Origin: Opitutus terrae PB90-1
GTDB taxonomy: Bacteria > Verrucomicrobiota > Verrucomicrobiia > Opitutales > Opitutaceae
Assembly: GCF_000019965.1 (NCBI RefSeq)
Contig: NC_010571.1
Coordinates: forward strand, 2,799,001-2,863,000
DNA length: 64,000 nt
Reading direction: 5' to 3'
The notes beneath the pieces were generated by a model that saw only the letters and a program-made list of their open reading frames with translations, was not told where the DNA came from and did not search any database. Below, piece by piece: positions 1-8,900 of the stretch. Position 1 is the first letter of the stretch; the number at the start of each line of letters is the position of its first letter. The translations under genes were made by a program, and so were the position numbers.

Positions 1-158
1 TGTCGGCGCCGGCGTTTTTCAACGTCGTGCTCGCGCACACGATGCAGAGTTTTTACGGCAGCCCGCGGCACGGCGGCAATCGCGGCTACGCGAGCTACCG
101 GATGCTCGGGTTGGACCAACCCGTGATCGCCGGGCAAAACCGTTATCCCAAGGCCTGA
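1..158 (+). CDS. Gluconate 2-dehydrogenase subunit 3 family protein (C-terminal fragment)
   Basis: This is the 3' end of a gene that begins before the window; the frame is open from base 3 to a TGA at 156-158. The visible 51 residues contain H-T-x-Q-S-F-Y-G-S-P-R-H-G-G-N and end in GQNRYPKA, which matches the C-terminus of the Gluconate_2-dh3 family. In that family the small subunit usually carries a Tat signal and escorts the flavoprotein subunit to the periplasm. The GMC flavoprotein starts two bases after this stop, so the genes are surely co-transcribed. The N-terminus, and any Tat signal, lie outside the window. Confidence 0.85.
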   Translation, partial: SAPAFFNVVLAHTMQSFYGSPRHGGNRGYASYRMLGLDQPVIAGQNRYPKA

Positions 159-160
159 CC

Positions 161-1810
161 ATGGCGCTGAAACACGTGAATGCAGTCGTGGTCGGCGCGG
201 GGGCGGGCGGCGGCGTGGTGGCGAAGGAGCTTGCCGAGGCTGGGCTGTCCGTCGTGCTGCTCGAACGCGGCGACTGGGTGAGTTTCGAGGAGCACGGGCA
301 GGACGAACTGATCAGCCAGCGCACGACCGTGCTCGGCAACGCGTATGGACCGGACGATCGGTTTCCGCGGATGAGCGAGGGCGCGCCGGGGCAGTGGAAC
401 CGCATACTGCCGCACGAGGGCGGCTACGGCAATAACGCGGCGTGCGTCGGCTCGGGCACGGTGAGCTACGGCGCGATGGCGTGGCGGTTCTCCGAGCAGG
501 ATTTCCGGATGCGCTCGACCTACGGCCGGCCGGAAGGTTCGACGCTCGACGACTGGCCGATCAGCTACGCGGACCTCGAGCCGTTCTACGAGAAGGCGGA
601 GTGGGAAATCGGCGTCGCGGGCGACATGAGCGCAAACCCGTTCGCGCCTCCGCGGCAGAAACCTTATCCCATGCCCGCGTTCGGGCAGAACCGCGAAGGC
701 GAGATGCTCTACGCCGCGGCGAAGCGACTCGGCTGGCATCCGTTCCCGATTCCGATGCTGCGCAACTCGGTGCGCTACGGCGGCCGGAACGCGTGTGCGC
801 ACAACCGCGCCTGCTGCGGCTTCGCGTGTCCCATCAACGCCAAGAACGGCACGCAGAACACCGTGATCCCGCGGGCGCTCGCCACCGGCCATTGCGAGCT
901 GCGCGTGCGGTGCGTGGCCAGCGAGATCGTGGTGGATGACCACAGCCGGGCTCGCGGGGTGCGCTACTTCGACGCGGAGGATCGGCCACAATATCAGACG
1001 GCGGACGTGGTCGTGGTGTCGTGCGCGGCGATCGAGACCGCGCGGCTGCTGCTGAACTCGAAATCGAAGCTGTTCCCGAATGGCGCGGGCAACCGCCACG
1101 ACTGGGTCGGCCGCAATCTGCAGGACCACGCCTACTCGGGCGCGTGGGGGTTGTTCGAGCAGGAGACCTTCGACGACGTCGGGCCGGGCGCGACCATCGC
1201 GATCAACGATTTCAACCATGGCAACGCCGGACTGCGCGGGGGCGGCGCGCTCTGCAACGAGTTCATCCGGCTGCCGTATCTGTTTACCGGAGTCCGCCCG
1301 CCCGGTGCGCCGCGGTGGGGCAAGGCGCACAAGGATTGGCAGCGAAACTTCTACCGGCGCTGCGTGGGCATCCACGGACCGGTGCAGGAAATGCCCGTAG
1401 CCGAGATGCGCGTGCAGATCGATCCGGCGTTGAAGGATCATTGGGGCATTCCCGTCGCGCGGCTCTCCGGCCAGCGTCATCCGGACGATCTCGAGGTTGG
1501 TGCATTTCTGGCCGCGCGTGCGGAAGCCTGGCTGAAGGAAGCCGGCGCGGTGCAGACGTGGAAAGCGGTGGCCGGCCGCGGCTCGCGTCCGGGCCAGCAT
1601 CAAGCCGGCTCGTGCCGGATGGGCAATGATCCGACCACGTCGGTGACGGATCGCCACGGTCGCGTGCACGACATCGACAACCTCTACCTCGCCGACGGCA
1701 GCCTCCACGTGACGAATGGCGGCTACAATCCGGCGCTCACGATCATGGCGCTGGGGTTCTGGGTGGGGCATCACATCGCGCGCGAATGGAAAGGCGGGCG
1801 GTTCGCATGA
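161..1810 (+). CDS. GMC family oxidoreductase (gluconate 2-dehydrogenase-like flavoprotein subunit)
   Basis: A 549-residue FAD enzyme that oxidises a sugar, sugar acid or polyol. The N-terminus has the dinucleotide-binding motif VVVGAGAGGGVVAKELAEAG (residues about 8-27), followed by the LLERG acidic end of the Rossmann fold. The C-terminus has the GMC_C signature: QAGSCRMG, then ADGSLHVTNGGYNPALTIMA. No signal peptide is visible. In homologous complexes the flavoprotein is exported together with the Tat-bearing small subunit, which is encoded just upstream with a 2-bp gap. The stop overlaps the ATG of the multihaem cytochrome gene (ATGA at 1807-1810). Together the three genes look like a periplasmic dehydrogenase that passes electrons to haem c. 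The true substrate cannot be read from sequence. Confidence 0.9.
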   Translation: MALKHVNAVVVGAGAGGGVVAKELAEAGLSVVLLERGDWVSFEEHGQDELISQRTTVLGNAYGPDDRFPRMSEGAPGQWNRILPHEGGYGNNAACVGSGTVSYGAMAWRFSEQDFRMRSTYGRPEGSTLDDWPISYADLEPFYEKAEWEIGVAGDMSANPFAPPRQKPYPMPAFGQNREGEMLYAAAKRLGWHPFPIPMLRNSVRYGGRNACAHNRACCGFACPINAKNGTQNTVIPRALATGHCELRVRCVASEIVVDDHSRARGVRYFDAEDRPQYQTADVVVVSCAAIETARLLLNSKSKLFPNGAGNRHDWVGRNLQDHAYSGAWGLFEQETFDDVGPGATIAINDFNHGNAGLRGGGALCNEFIRLPYLFTGVRPPGAPRWGKAHKDWQRNFYRRCVGIHGPVQEMPVAEMRVQIDPALKDHWGIPVARLSGQRHPDDLEVGAFLAARAEAWLKEAGAVQTWKAVAGRGSRPGQHQAGSCRMGNDPTTSVTDRHGRVHDIDNLYLADGSLHVTNGGYNPALTIMALGFWVGHHIAREWKGGRFA

Positions 1811-2847
1811 CGCCGAAGCGCTGGTTGCGATTGCTGCTCGGGATCGCGCTCTACGGCGGCGTGTTCATCGCCTCGACCGCGTTGGGCGGACTCACGTATT
1901 TTCATTTCGGCAATCCGCGCACGACCTGCGCGTCCTGCCATGAGATGACGAACGTCCATTCGGATTGGTCGGCGTCGAGCCACGCCTCGGTGCATTGCCG
2001 TTCGTGTCACGGTGGCGCGCTCACGCTCGATGTGCATGCGGTCGAGTCGCACGTGCAGCGCGTGGTCCGGCATTTCGCGAAGGAAGCCGAACCGACGATC
2101 CGGCTCAAACCGGATCATGTACTGGCGGTGCACGCGTCGTGTGCGAGCTGTCATCCGCAGGCGTTCGCCGACTGGCAGCCGAGCAAGCACGCGACCACCT
2201 ATGCGCGGATTTTTCTCGATCCGGCACATAACGCGGTGGAGCCACCGGCCAACGATTGTTTCCGCTGTCACGGGATGTTCTTCCCTGGCGACATCGCGAA
2301 TCTCGTCGCGCCGGTGAAGGATGAGCGCGGGTGGGCGTTGACGCGGACCGAGACGGGCGTGCAGCCGGCGATCCCGTGCCTGACGTGTCACCAGATTCAC
2401 GCGCCGGCGGCGACGACGCAGATCGCGAGCTTCTATGATCGGCGCGAGGCCACGCACGTGTCCGCGCAGCTGTTGCCGGTGCCGCATGTCCGTCGCGGCG
2501 ACACGCCGATCCGTGTCTCGCGCGATCCGCGTCAGCGAATCTGCCAGCAGTGTCATGCGCCGAATGCGGCGCATGCGCTCGGCACGTCCGACGATCGGAC
2601 GCCGGCGGGAGTGCACGAGGGGTTGAGTTGTCGCGACTGTCATTGGTCGCACACGAACTCGGCCAAGGCTTCGTGCGCGGCGTGCCATCCGGCTGATTCG
2701 CACTGCGGACTCGACGTCGAGAAGATGGACACGACATTCCGGTCACCAGAGAGCCGGCACAACATTCACACGGTAAGCTGCGCCGATTGTCACCCGAATG
2801 GAGTGCCGCAACGGCGCGTGATCCAGGAGCTGGCGAAAGGGAACTAA
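1807..2847 (+). CDS. Membrane-anchored nine-haem cytochrome c
   Basis: A protein of 346 residues with a single N-terminal membrane anchor (about residues 5-30, LLLGIALYGGVFIAST) and nine CxxCH haem-binding motifs: CASCH, CRSCH, CASCH, CFRCH, CLTCH, CQQCH, CRDCH, CAACH and CADCH. The anchor followed closely by CASCH recalls NapC/NirT/NrfH-type quinol-linked cytochromes, but the body is longer and has more haems. I chose the ATG at 1807 because it overlaps the preceding TGA (ATGA) and places the hydrophobic anchor at the N-terminus; an ATG at 1786 is also in frame. Its position in the operon suggests that it takes electrons from the flavoprotein, where classical gluconate dehydrogenase uses a tri-haem subunit. 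Confidence 0.9.
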   Translation: MTPKRWLRLLLGIALYGGVFIASTALGGLTYFHFGNPRTTCASCHEMTNVHSDWSASSHASVHCRSCHGGALTLDVHAVESHVQRVVRHFAKEAEPTIRLKPDHVLAVHASCASCHPQAFADWQPSKHATTYARIFLDPAHNAVEPPANDCFRCHGMFFPGDIANLVAPVKDERGWALTRTETGVQPAIPCLTCHQIHAPAATTQIASFYDRREATHVSAQLLPVPHVRRGDTPIRVSRDPRQRICQQCHAPNAAHALGTSDDRTPAGVHEGLSCRDCHWSHTNSAKASCAACHPADSHCGLDVEKMDTTFRSPESRHNIHTVSCADCHPNGVPQRRVIQELAKGN

Positions 2848-2855
2848 GTTGAACC

Positions 2856-2943
2856 GTAGCCGCCGAGAGGTAGGGCGAGGCGTCCTCGCCGAGCCGCGGC
2901 TCACCCGGAAGGTTCGCCCTACTCAGCGAATTCTGTCGGCTAC
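2856..2943. repeat. Dispersed palindromic intergenic element
   Basis: The element is bounded by inverted GTAGCCG (2856-2862) and CGGCTAC (2937-2943). Inside is GGGCGAGG-CGT-CCTCGCC, and GTAGGGCGA is matched again by TCGCCCTAC near 2912-2921. Similar GTAGCC...GGCTAC units occur at 60348-60395 and 61610-61661, so it belongs to a repeated family. It sits after the cytochrome stop and may act as a terminator. Confidence 0.6.
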
Positions 2944-3022
2944 AGGAGAACATAAACGCTCCAGAGCGAAGAGGCGGATGTAGCTGCGACGAGCGCGCAG
3001 CGCTGGACTGGGTTCGCTGTAG

Positions 3023-3043
3023 GGTCGCCGCTTGCCGGCGACC
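3023..3043. repeat. Short inverted repeat
   Basis: GGTCGCCG (3023-3030) and CGGCGACC (3036-3043) form an 8-bp stem around a 5-base loop. A related string (GGTCGCCGCTTG) recurs near 58488, which suggests another small dispersed palindrome. The function is unknown; it lies between convergent genes. Confidence 0.4.
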
Positions 3044-3083
3044 AGGGCCTGCGATGATGCAGCGAGCCAGCGAGCGGCCGGCG

Positions 3084-3155
3084 GCGGATTCGACAGGCTC
3101 ACCGCAGGCGGATTCGACAGGCTCACCACATGCGGATTCGACAAGCTCACCGCGG
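3084..3155. repeat. Tandem repeat, three copies of a 24-bp unit
   Basis: Three head-to-tail copies of a unit beginning GCGGATTCGACAGGCTCACC, at 3084-3107, 3108-3131 and 3132-3155. They differ at a few positions (for example GACAAG in copy 3). The period is a multiple of three, so every frame stays open, but no gene is credible here. It lies in the 345-base gap between convergent genes, which otherwise holds only the palindromes listed separately. Confidence 0.85.
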
Positions 3156-3192
3156 GCGAGGGTCGGCTCTATGCGCTAACGAGATCCCGGCT

Positions 3193-4053
3193 TTATTTCC
3201 CCACGGGCGGGACGCCCGTGCCACGGCTCAGATCCGCATTCAGAAACCGCGTGAGCATCGGCTCCAGCAGCTCGGTGCGATGCATGATCGCCATGTGATC
3301 GGTGGCAGGAAGGACCGCCAGTTGCGCGTGAGGGAGGAGCCGCGCCAACTCGAGCGCGTGCTCCGGCCGGATCACGTCCGTGTCACCGACGATCACTAAC
3401 GCAGGTGCGGTGATGGCGCGCAGCGCGTCGCTCGGAATATCGCGGAAATCGCGCATCCGCTGCGCGGCCTTGTCGTGCATCAAACGGAGGTTTTCCGGCT
3501 GAGGTGCGACCTTGCGATAAGCGTCCTGCAGTTCCACGGGCATGTTCTCCAGCCGTGCGTTCTTCATCCATTCCCAGAGCGCGGGATCCGCGCCGTGGCG
3601 GAAGGTCAGCGTGGAAACGAGGACCAGTTTGCGCACACATTGCGGGTGCCGGATCGCGACCTGCAGCGCGATGGTCCCGCCATTGCTGAACCCGAGCAGG
3701 TCCGCGCGGGCGATGCCCAGGTGGGCGAGCAGGGCGGCGGTGTCATCGGCCGACTGCTCGAACGTGAACGGCCGGTCCGGGACATCCGCGGTATGCCCGT
3801 AGCCCTGCTGCTCGAGCGCGATGACGCGTCGCGTGCGTGCGAGCACCGGCAGCAGAGCGCCGAACGAGGTCTCGATCGTGTCGCCGCCGCCGTGGAGCAG
3901 CACGAGGGGCGTCGTCGTGGCCTTCGCCGGGCCGTGAATCTCGTAGTAGAGCTGAAGACCGTTGACGGGAGCGTAACCGGTTTCGGCGGCGTGGACGGGA
4001 GTCATGGAGAGCATGGCCGCCGTGGCGACGGCGAGGAGGAGGAGCGGTCTCAC
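3193..4053 (-). CDS. Secreted alpha/beta hydrolase
   Basis: An alpha/beta-hydrolase-fold protein of about 286 residues. The N-terminus is a signal peptide if the GTG at 4053 is used (RPLLLLAVATAAML, cut near VHA-A). LLHGGGD is the oxyanion-loop region and GFSNG the nucleophile elbow (Ser about 123). The acid is probably in VGDTDVIRP and the histidine in ATDHMA. The frame is open further upstream to 4170, but that would overlap the DoxX gene and put about 40 non-hydrophobic residues before the signal. The last residues (GTGVPPVGK) are encoded by a REP-like palindrome and are probably not part of the original fold. The substrate is unknown. It follows the DoxX gene on the same strand. Confidence 0.82.
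   Translation of the reverse strand: MRPLLLLAVATAAMLSMTPVHAAETGYAPVNGLQLYYEIHGPAKATTTPLVLLHGGGDTIETSFGALLPVLARTRRVIALEQQGYGHTADVPDRPFTFEQSADDTAALLAHLGIARADLLGFSNGGTIALQVAIRHPQCVRKLVLVSTLTFRHGADPALWEWMKNARLENMPVELQDAYRKVAPQPENLRLMHDKAAQRMRDFRDIPSDALRAITAPALVIVGDTDVIRPEHALELARLLPHAQLAVLPATDHMAIMHRTELLEPMLTRFLNADLSRGTGVPPVGK
3202..3220. repeat. REP-like palindrome inside the 3' end of a gene
   Basis: CACGGGCG-GGA-CGCCCGTG, an 8-bp perfect stem with a 3-base loop. The same design occurs at 13407-13425, 13434-13452 and 23419-23437, with a one-base-shorter variant at 23459-23476. Here it lies within the last codons of the hydrolase gene and encodes the TGVPPV part of its C-terminus. Confidence 0.8.
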
Positions 4054-4118
4054 CAGGAAAACGAAATCTCGGAGCGGAATCGCCGAACGCGAACGGCTGA
4101 CACGGAAATCGCGGCGGT

Positions 4119-4565
4119 TCACGACCAGCGGGGCTTGAACAGCGGGGCATACGCGCGGCGATAGGTCCACGCGAGCGCGAGCTCGAGCGCGAAGAACACC
4201 AGTGCCGGCACAAGCCCGGAGTGTTCGAGCACCAGATGGAACGCGAGGCTGTTGACGAAGAAGGGTGCGAGGAGCAGCAGCGCGAGCGGGACGAACCGGT
4301 TCGCCACCAACAGCAGGCCGGCAATGAGCTGCGTGGCACCGATCAGCGGCATCATGTAGCCGGTCGCGACGAGCGCGAGGGAGAATGCCATGGCGCCGGG
4401 GGCCAGCGGTGCTTCCGGCGGCGGGATGAAGTTCAGGAAGCCGTTGAGTCCGAAAATCACCATCGGCAGCCCGAGCAGAATCCGGCCGACGGCGGGCAGA
4501 TAGCGGGTGAAGGACTTGGTTTCGCGTTCAGCGAGGCTGGAGGCATCTAAGGTGGCGGAGGACAT
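4119..4565 (-). CDS. DoxX family membrane protein
   Basis: 148 residues with about four hydrophobic helices: VGRILLGLPMVIFGLNGFLNF, a segment around residues 58-75, LIAGLLLVANRFVPLALLLL, and a C-terminal one near residues 120-135. The RILLGLPMVIFGLNGF start and the compact four-helix layout fit the DoxX/DoxD-like family, small inner-membrane proteins of varied or unknown redox role. It is transcribed toward the alpha/beta hydrolase, whose preferred start lies 65 bp downstream of this stop. The ATG at 4565 begins MSSATLDASS. Confidence 0.8.
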   Translation of the reverse strand: MSSATLDASSLAERETKSFTRYLPAVGRILLGLPMVIFGLNGFLNFIPPPEAPLAPGAMAFSLALVATGYMMPLIGATQLIAGLLLVANRFVPLALLLLAPFFVNSLAFHLVLEHSGLVPALVFFALELALAWTYRRAYAPLFKPRWS

Positions 4566-4722
4566 GGAGGGAGGTGGTTGAGGATCAGCGTGTGTGAACC
4601 GTTCGGCACCTGCCGTGGTTCACCTGTCACAACGAGCGACGTGCCCGATTCCGGACAGCCGCGCCAAAGCTCCGCCGGACCGCGCCCGAGGGTTGCGCAT
4701 CCGTTCGTTTTCCCAAACGTCC

Positions 4723-5934
4723 ATGTCTGTGATGACCCGCATTTCCCCGTTCCTGTTCTGCGCCCTCTCGTTGCTCGCGCTCGCCACCACCGCCCGCGCC
4801 CAATTCCGCGATGATTTCGGCGGCGGGAAAATCGAAGGCTGGTTCACCATGGCGGGCGACGGCGAGGCGAAGGTCGCGCTCGTCCCGCACGACGGCTTCG
4901 CACGGATGGAAGTCGACGCGACCGCGGACCGCTACGGCGCGTGGTGGACGCTGATCAAGCGCGACATCACCGCTTCACTCGATCTCGAGAAGCTCAAAGA
5001 CCCGGCTTACGAACTGCGCGTCGAGGCGCGCGTCCGGTCCAGTCACGCGCCGCGGCGGGTGAACTTCATGATCAACACCCAACGGACGACGAACTTTCAC
5101 GAGCACCTCCGCGAATACGACATCGCCGACACCACGGAGTGGCACACGATCAGCATGACCACGCGGAACTTTGACGCGGTGCCGGGCGACACGGTGTTCG
5201 TGCAGTTCTGCGTCACCGACTGGGGCCTGGAAAAATATCACGTCGACATCGACTACTATCGCGCCGACGTGGTGCGCCGCGACGAGGCGGGTCCGGATCT
5301 GGGCGAACCGCTGGTGTACCATCCGCCGGTGCCGGAGCTGAGCACGTTTGCGCAGCACCTCGCGGTGACGCACGACAGCATGATCAACCCGGAATTTCCG
5401 GAGGTGAATTTCAACGACTGGCACGTGGCGACGGTGGACGGTGCCGCGCGGGTGCTCACTGTCGACGGTGCGGAATGGGCGGTGTTGCGCTGGGACTTCG
5501 GCGCGCTCCGCGGCCAGAAGGCGGACGGCGCCGGCGTGCTGGAGCTGACGACGTGCTCGCTGGCGCTGGGCGGAGGCTACATCGCGGCGTGGGGGCAGGA
5601 TTTCGGCGAGGAGTTCGGCAAGCTGCACGTGATCGAAATTCTCGGCGGCGATCCCGCGTGGGATCAGGGCACCGTGAGCTACAAGAACCTGATGCAGGGC
5701 GGCAGTTACGCGGACGTGTTCAACCCGCAGATGACGGTCGACCTCGAGCTGGCCGAACAGCCGGGTGGGGTGGCGCATTTCACGCTGCCGCGACCGGTGA
5801 TGCAGCGGCTGCTTGATGGCACGACGAAGGGTTTGCTGCTGCGGCCGCTCGGCGCACTGTCGGCGACGATCTTCGCGTCGGAGGACGCTTCCGGTCGCGG
5901 CCCCAAACTGCATTTCAGCACGAAGCGCGAGTAG
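4723..5934 (+). CDS. Secreted protein of unknown function, two beta-rich regions
   Basis: I chose the ATG at 4723 because it gives a clean signal peptide (MSVMTRISPFLFCALSLLAL, then ATTARA-Q); the frame is open upstream to 4594 without such a signal. The mature part is about 377 residues. The first half (FRDDFGGGKIEGW..., ADRYGAWWTLIKRDI, YELRVEARVRS) looks like a carbohydrate-binding-like jelly roll. The second half (LRWDFGALRG, LELTTCSL, ending GRGPKLHF) resembles the DNRLRE-type modules often attached to polysaccharide-active enzymes. No catalytic motif is recognised. It converges on the giant Ig protein with a 34-bp gap and no obvious hairpin. Confidence 0.7.
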   Translation: MSVMTRISPFLFCALSLLALATTARAQFRDDFGGGKIEGWFTMAGDGEAKVALVPHDGFARMEVDATADRYGAWWTLIKRDITASLDLEKLKDPAYELRVEARVRSSHAPRRVNFMINTQRTTNFHEHLREYDIADTTEWHTISMTTRNFDAVPGDTVFVQFCVTDWGLEKYHVDIDYYRADVVRRDEAGPDLGEPLVYHPPVPELSTFAQHLAVTHDSMINPEFPEVNFNDWHVATVDGAARVLTVDGAEWAVLRWDFGALRGQKADGAGVLELTTCSLALGGGYIAAWGQDFGEEFGKLHVIEILGGDPAWDQGTVSYKNLMQGGSYADVFNPQMTVDLELAEQPGGVAHFTLPRPVMQRLLDGTTKGLLLRPLGALSATIFASEDASGRGPKLHFSTKRE

Positions 5935-5968
5935 GGTCTTCGAAACCCGGCTCTCGGTTATTGGTTCG

Positions 5969-8900
5969 TCAGGGCGGGACGATCAGCGACGTGACGTCCA
6001 GCCCATCCTTTTCAAACCGCGCTTGGTTCGTCATCGCCGGCAGGGTCCAGCCGTGCGAGGTGGTCCCGTCCGTGAAGGCACACGGCACCAGCTCTGAGAC
6101 GCGCACCGCAGCGCCGTTGATCTGGGCGAGGCTGCCGCCGGCAACGCGCAAATCGGGCGTTGACGCCAGAGACAGGTGCGGCGTGGCGGCGTCGATGGCG
6201 CTGATGTCGCCGAGATACACGGGCCCGGTGAATTGAACCCCGGGAGCAAACAGGCCGGTGACTCCGCGGGTGGCGAAACACCATGCGTTGGCGGCACGAA
6301 GACTGCCGAACCGGCCGTTGCGGCTGTGGATCGCGATCGCGGCGATGTCGGCGACACCGTCATAGTCCACGTCGTAGCGGAAGAGCGACGGGTTGACCGC
6401 GGTGACCCGCCCGACGGTGAAGATGGAAAGGTGAGACGTTTCATCGGCGCCAGTCACGATGATGTTGGCGTGGCCTCTCACGTAGTTGACGCCAGGCTGG
6501 ACGTAGTTGACGGCGGGTGCCGGCTCGGACGGATAGTCCATCACCACCGATAACGTGCCGGCGCCGCTGTATTCCACTTGGACGATGTCGCCAGAGAGAT
6601 CCACGAAGGAGATTCGCAGAATCTGATCTGGATCCGCGCAAACGCTCGCCGCGCCACCGGTCAGCAGCACTTGGTCGTAGGTGTTGCCGTTCGGGTGGAC
6701 GATGTTCGGTCCGACTTCGCTCGCGGTGCCTGTTGCCTTGGCGCGCGGGGTGGGCCCGAGGATGAAGGGCACCGACTCGGCGGAGCCGTCGGCAATCGCG
6801 ACTCGGGCCGTGTAGATTCCGGCGTCGCGCGGTTGGAAATCGGCAAGCGTCAACTCGGGCGCCGTCGCGCCCCCGATCGGTGCCCCGTTTTTCAGCCAGG
6901 TGTAGGTCGCGGCGCCGGTGTTCGCCGCGGTCACGACGCGCAGCGTCGCAGACTGGCCGAGCCCGACGGCTTGTGACGCCGGCTGATCGGCGAGCGCAAC
7001 GGGCCGCGCCGGAGTGGCCAAGGTCGCCAGATCGAGGTCGAAAAAGAGAAACGTGGGCACGGACTCCGGCCGCGAAGCGACGACCAGTAACTGGTTCGTG
7101 CCGTGAGCGAAGAGCCGCGCGACCTTGCCCGGGACCGTGACTGAACGCTCGAGCGTGCCCGTCGCGTCGTTCCAGCGCTGAACCTGCACGCCGGTTGCCA
7201 GTGCGCGGGCGGTAAAGAGCCGTCCATCCACCCACACCGCGTCGTCGATCCGGTTGCCGAGTTCACGTCCGTTGATGAGCGCGAGCGTGTCTGCGTCGTA
7301 GAATCGGCCGGTGCCGATCAACACCGCCGCGCCGTCTGGAGTCAGCCGGATGGGATACCGGGGCGTCAGTTGCTCGTCGCCATGATAGGGCGAATCCTTC
7401 TGCGCCGCGATCGCGCCGGTGGTGGAAATCGCGGTATAGCCGAGGTCGTTCGGGGAAACCCAGTCGCGGAAGTGATAGAGCCGGCGATTCACGGGGTTCC
7501 ACTCGTAGTGGCGGCTCGGGTTTCCGAAACGCTCGGCCCAAGCCAAGCGGCCGTCCGGAGCCACGATGAAACACCAGCGGACGCTGCTGCTCCGATGGCT
7601 GTCCCACAAGAGCACGAACTCACCAGCGGTGGTGAGCGCGTCGATCGCTTCGACGGAGGTGAAGAAGGGCTCTTCCTGTGGCGTGGCTGCGTCGAGCTTG
7701 ATTTGAGTCACGCGTGCATCGCCGTAGGCGACGTAGACGCGATGCGTGGCCGGCGAATATGCCACATGATTCGGCCAGCCCTGCAGCGGGAGGCTCGTCA
7801 GGAAAAGGCGCTCGGTCGTAGACCACCGGAAGAGCTGCCGGTGCAGTTTGCTGAGCAGGTGGATCACGCCGTTTTTGTCACGAAACACGTCGTCCGGCGT
7901 GAAATTCAGCGTTTGCGGGTCCAGCGCGGCGGCGGACGCCGGAGGCTGCGCGAGCGAGAGTGGCACTCGGAGTCGACTGATGGAGCCATCGGCGCCGGTG
8001 GTGCCGAAGATCACGGCTTCGTCGCCGCGTACGAACAGCCGGCCGCCGGCGAAGCCAGAGGCATACCGGCGCTGTTCGACGTAACTCCGATAAATATGCA
8101 CGGTGCTCCCGCGCAACACGACGGGATCGCCGCTTTCGGTGAAGGAGATGTCGTCGAAGCCACCGCCCAGCGATCCGGCGAAACGAAGGTCGGAGCTCTG
8201 GTAGACAATGCCGGAATTATCGACGAAATGCTCGTGATCGGGATATACCGTGAAGCGGTTGCCGGCGGGAAAATCGATATAGTACGGTCCCCGTTCCGGC
8301 CCGCGCAGTGAGCCGTCCGAACGGATGTCCAGATAAAGGAAGCTCGAAGGTTCACTGGAGCTGCGCGTGAGGATACGGTTTTGCTCCGGCAGCGCCACGA
8401 CTTCGCTCCAGCGATCCCAGACCCACGTCTGCGCGACGGTTTTCACGCCGTCGCTCAGTCGCACCAGCGTCAGCCGGGAATCGTCATCGGGCAGCGCTTC
8501 GTAGGCAACGAGCGCGTCGTTGAGTTTGTCCAATCCGACCACGTCCGAAGCGAATTCGGTGCTGAACGCGGCCGCGCCGGTGCCGTCGAGATGGAGTCGG
8601 TCCAGCGTCTTGCCGCGCGAGACGTAGAGTGCGTCGGCTGTGACGAGCATCGCGTGGGGTTCAGAGGCCAATGGCAGCGCCGGCAGCCAGGTGTCCGTGG
8701 CGAGATCAAAGCGTTCGATCCGACCTGGGTTGTTGCGCAGAAAATACACCACGTCGCCCTGACGCTGCACCTGCGCCCACTGCGAGGCGGAAGCTGGCGC
8801 GAGAACGGTGATCCGGGCGACCTGGCTGGGTGTCGAACCGGTGCGGTTGGTGGTGACGAGAAAATAGTCGCCGGCGTCGGCGGGCGTGAGATCACGCCAG

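Noticed and set aside
143-1774. A 543-residue open frame on the minus strand opposite the GMC oxidoreductase
   Set aside because: It is an Arg/Ala/His-rich shadow caused by high GC content. The plus-strand frame has family motifs and operon coupling; the minus one has none.
3084-3155. A possible small CRISPR array
   Set aside because: The three units are contiguous with no unique spacers, so it is a simple tandem repeat.
3130-3399. A small protein gene across the repeat region
   Set aside because: Its sequence is made of the tandem repeat and the antisense of the hydrolase. No start context or conservation supports it.
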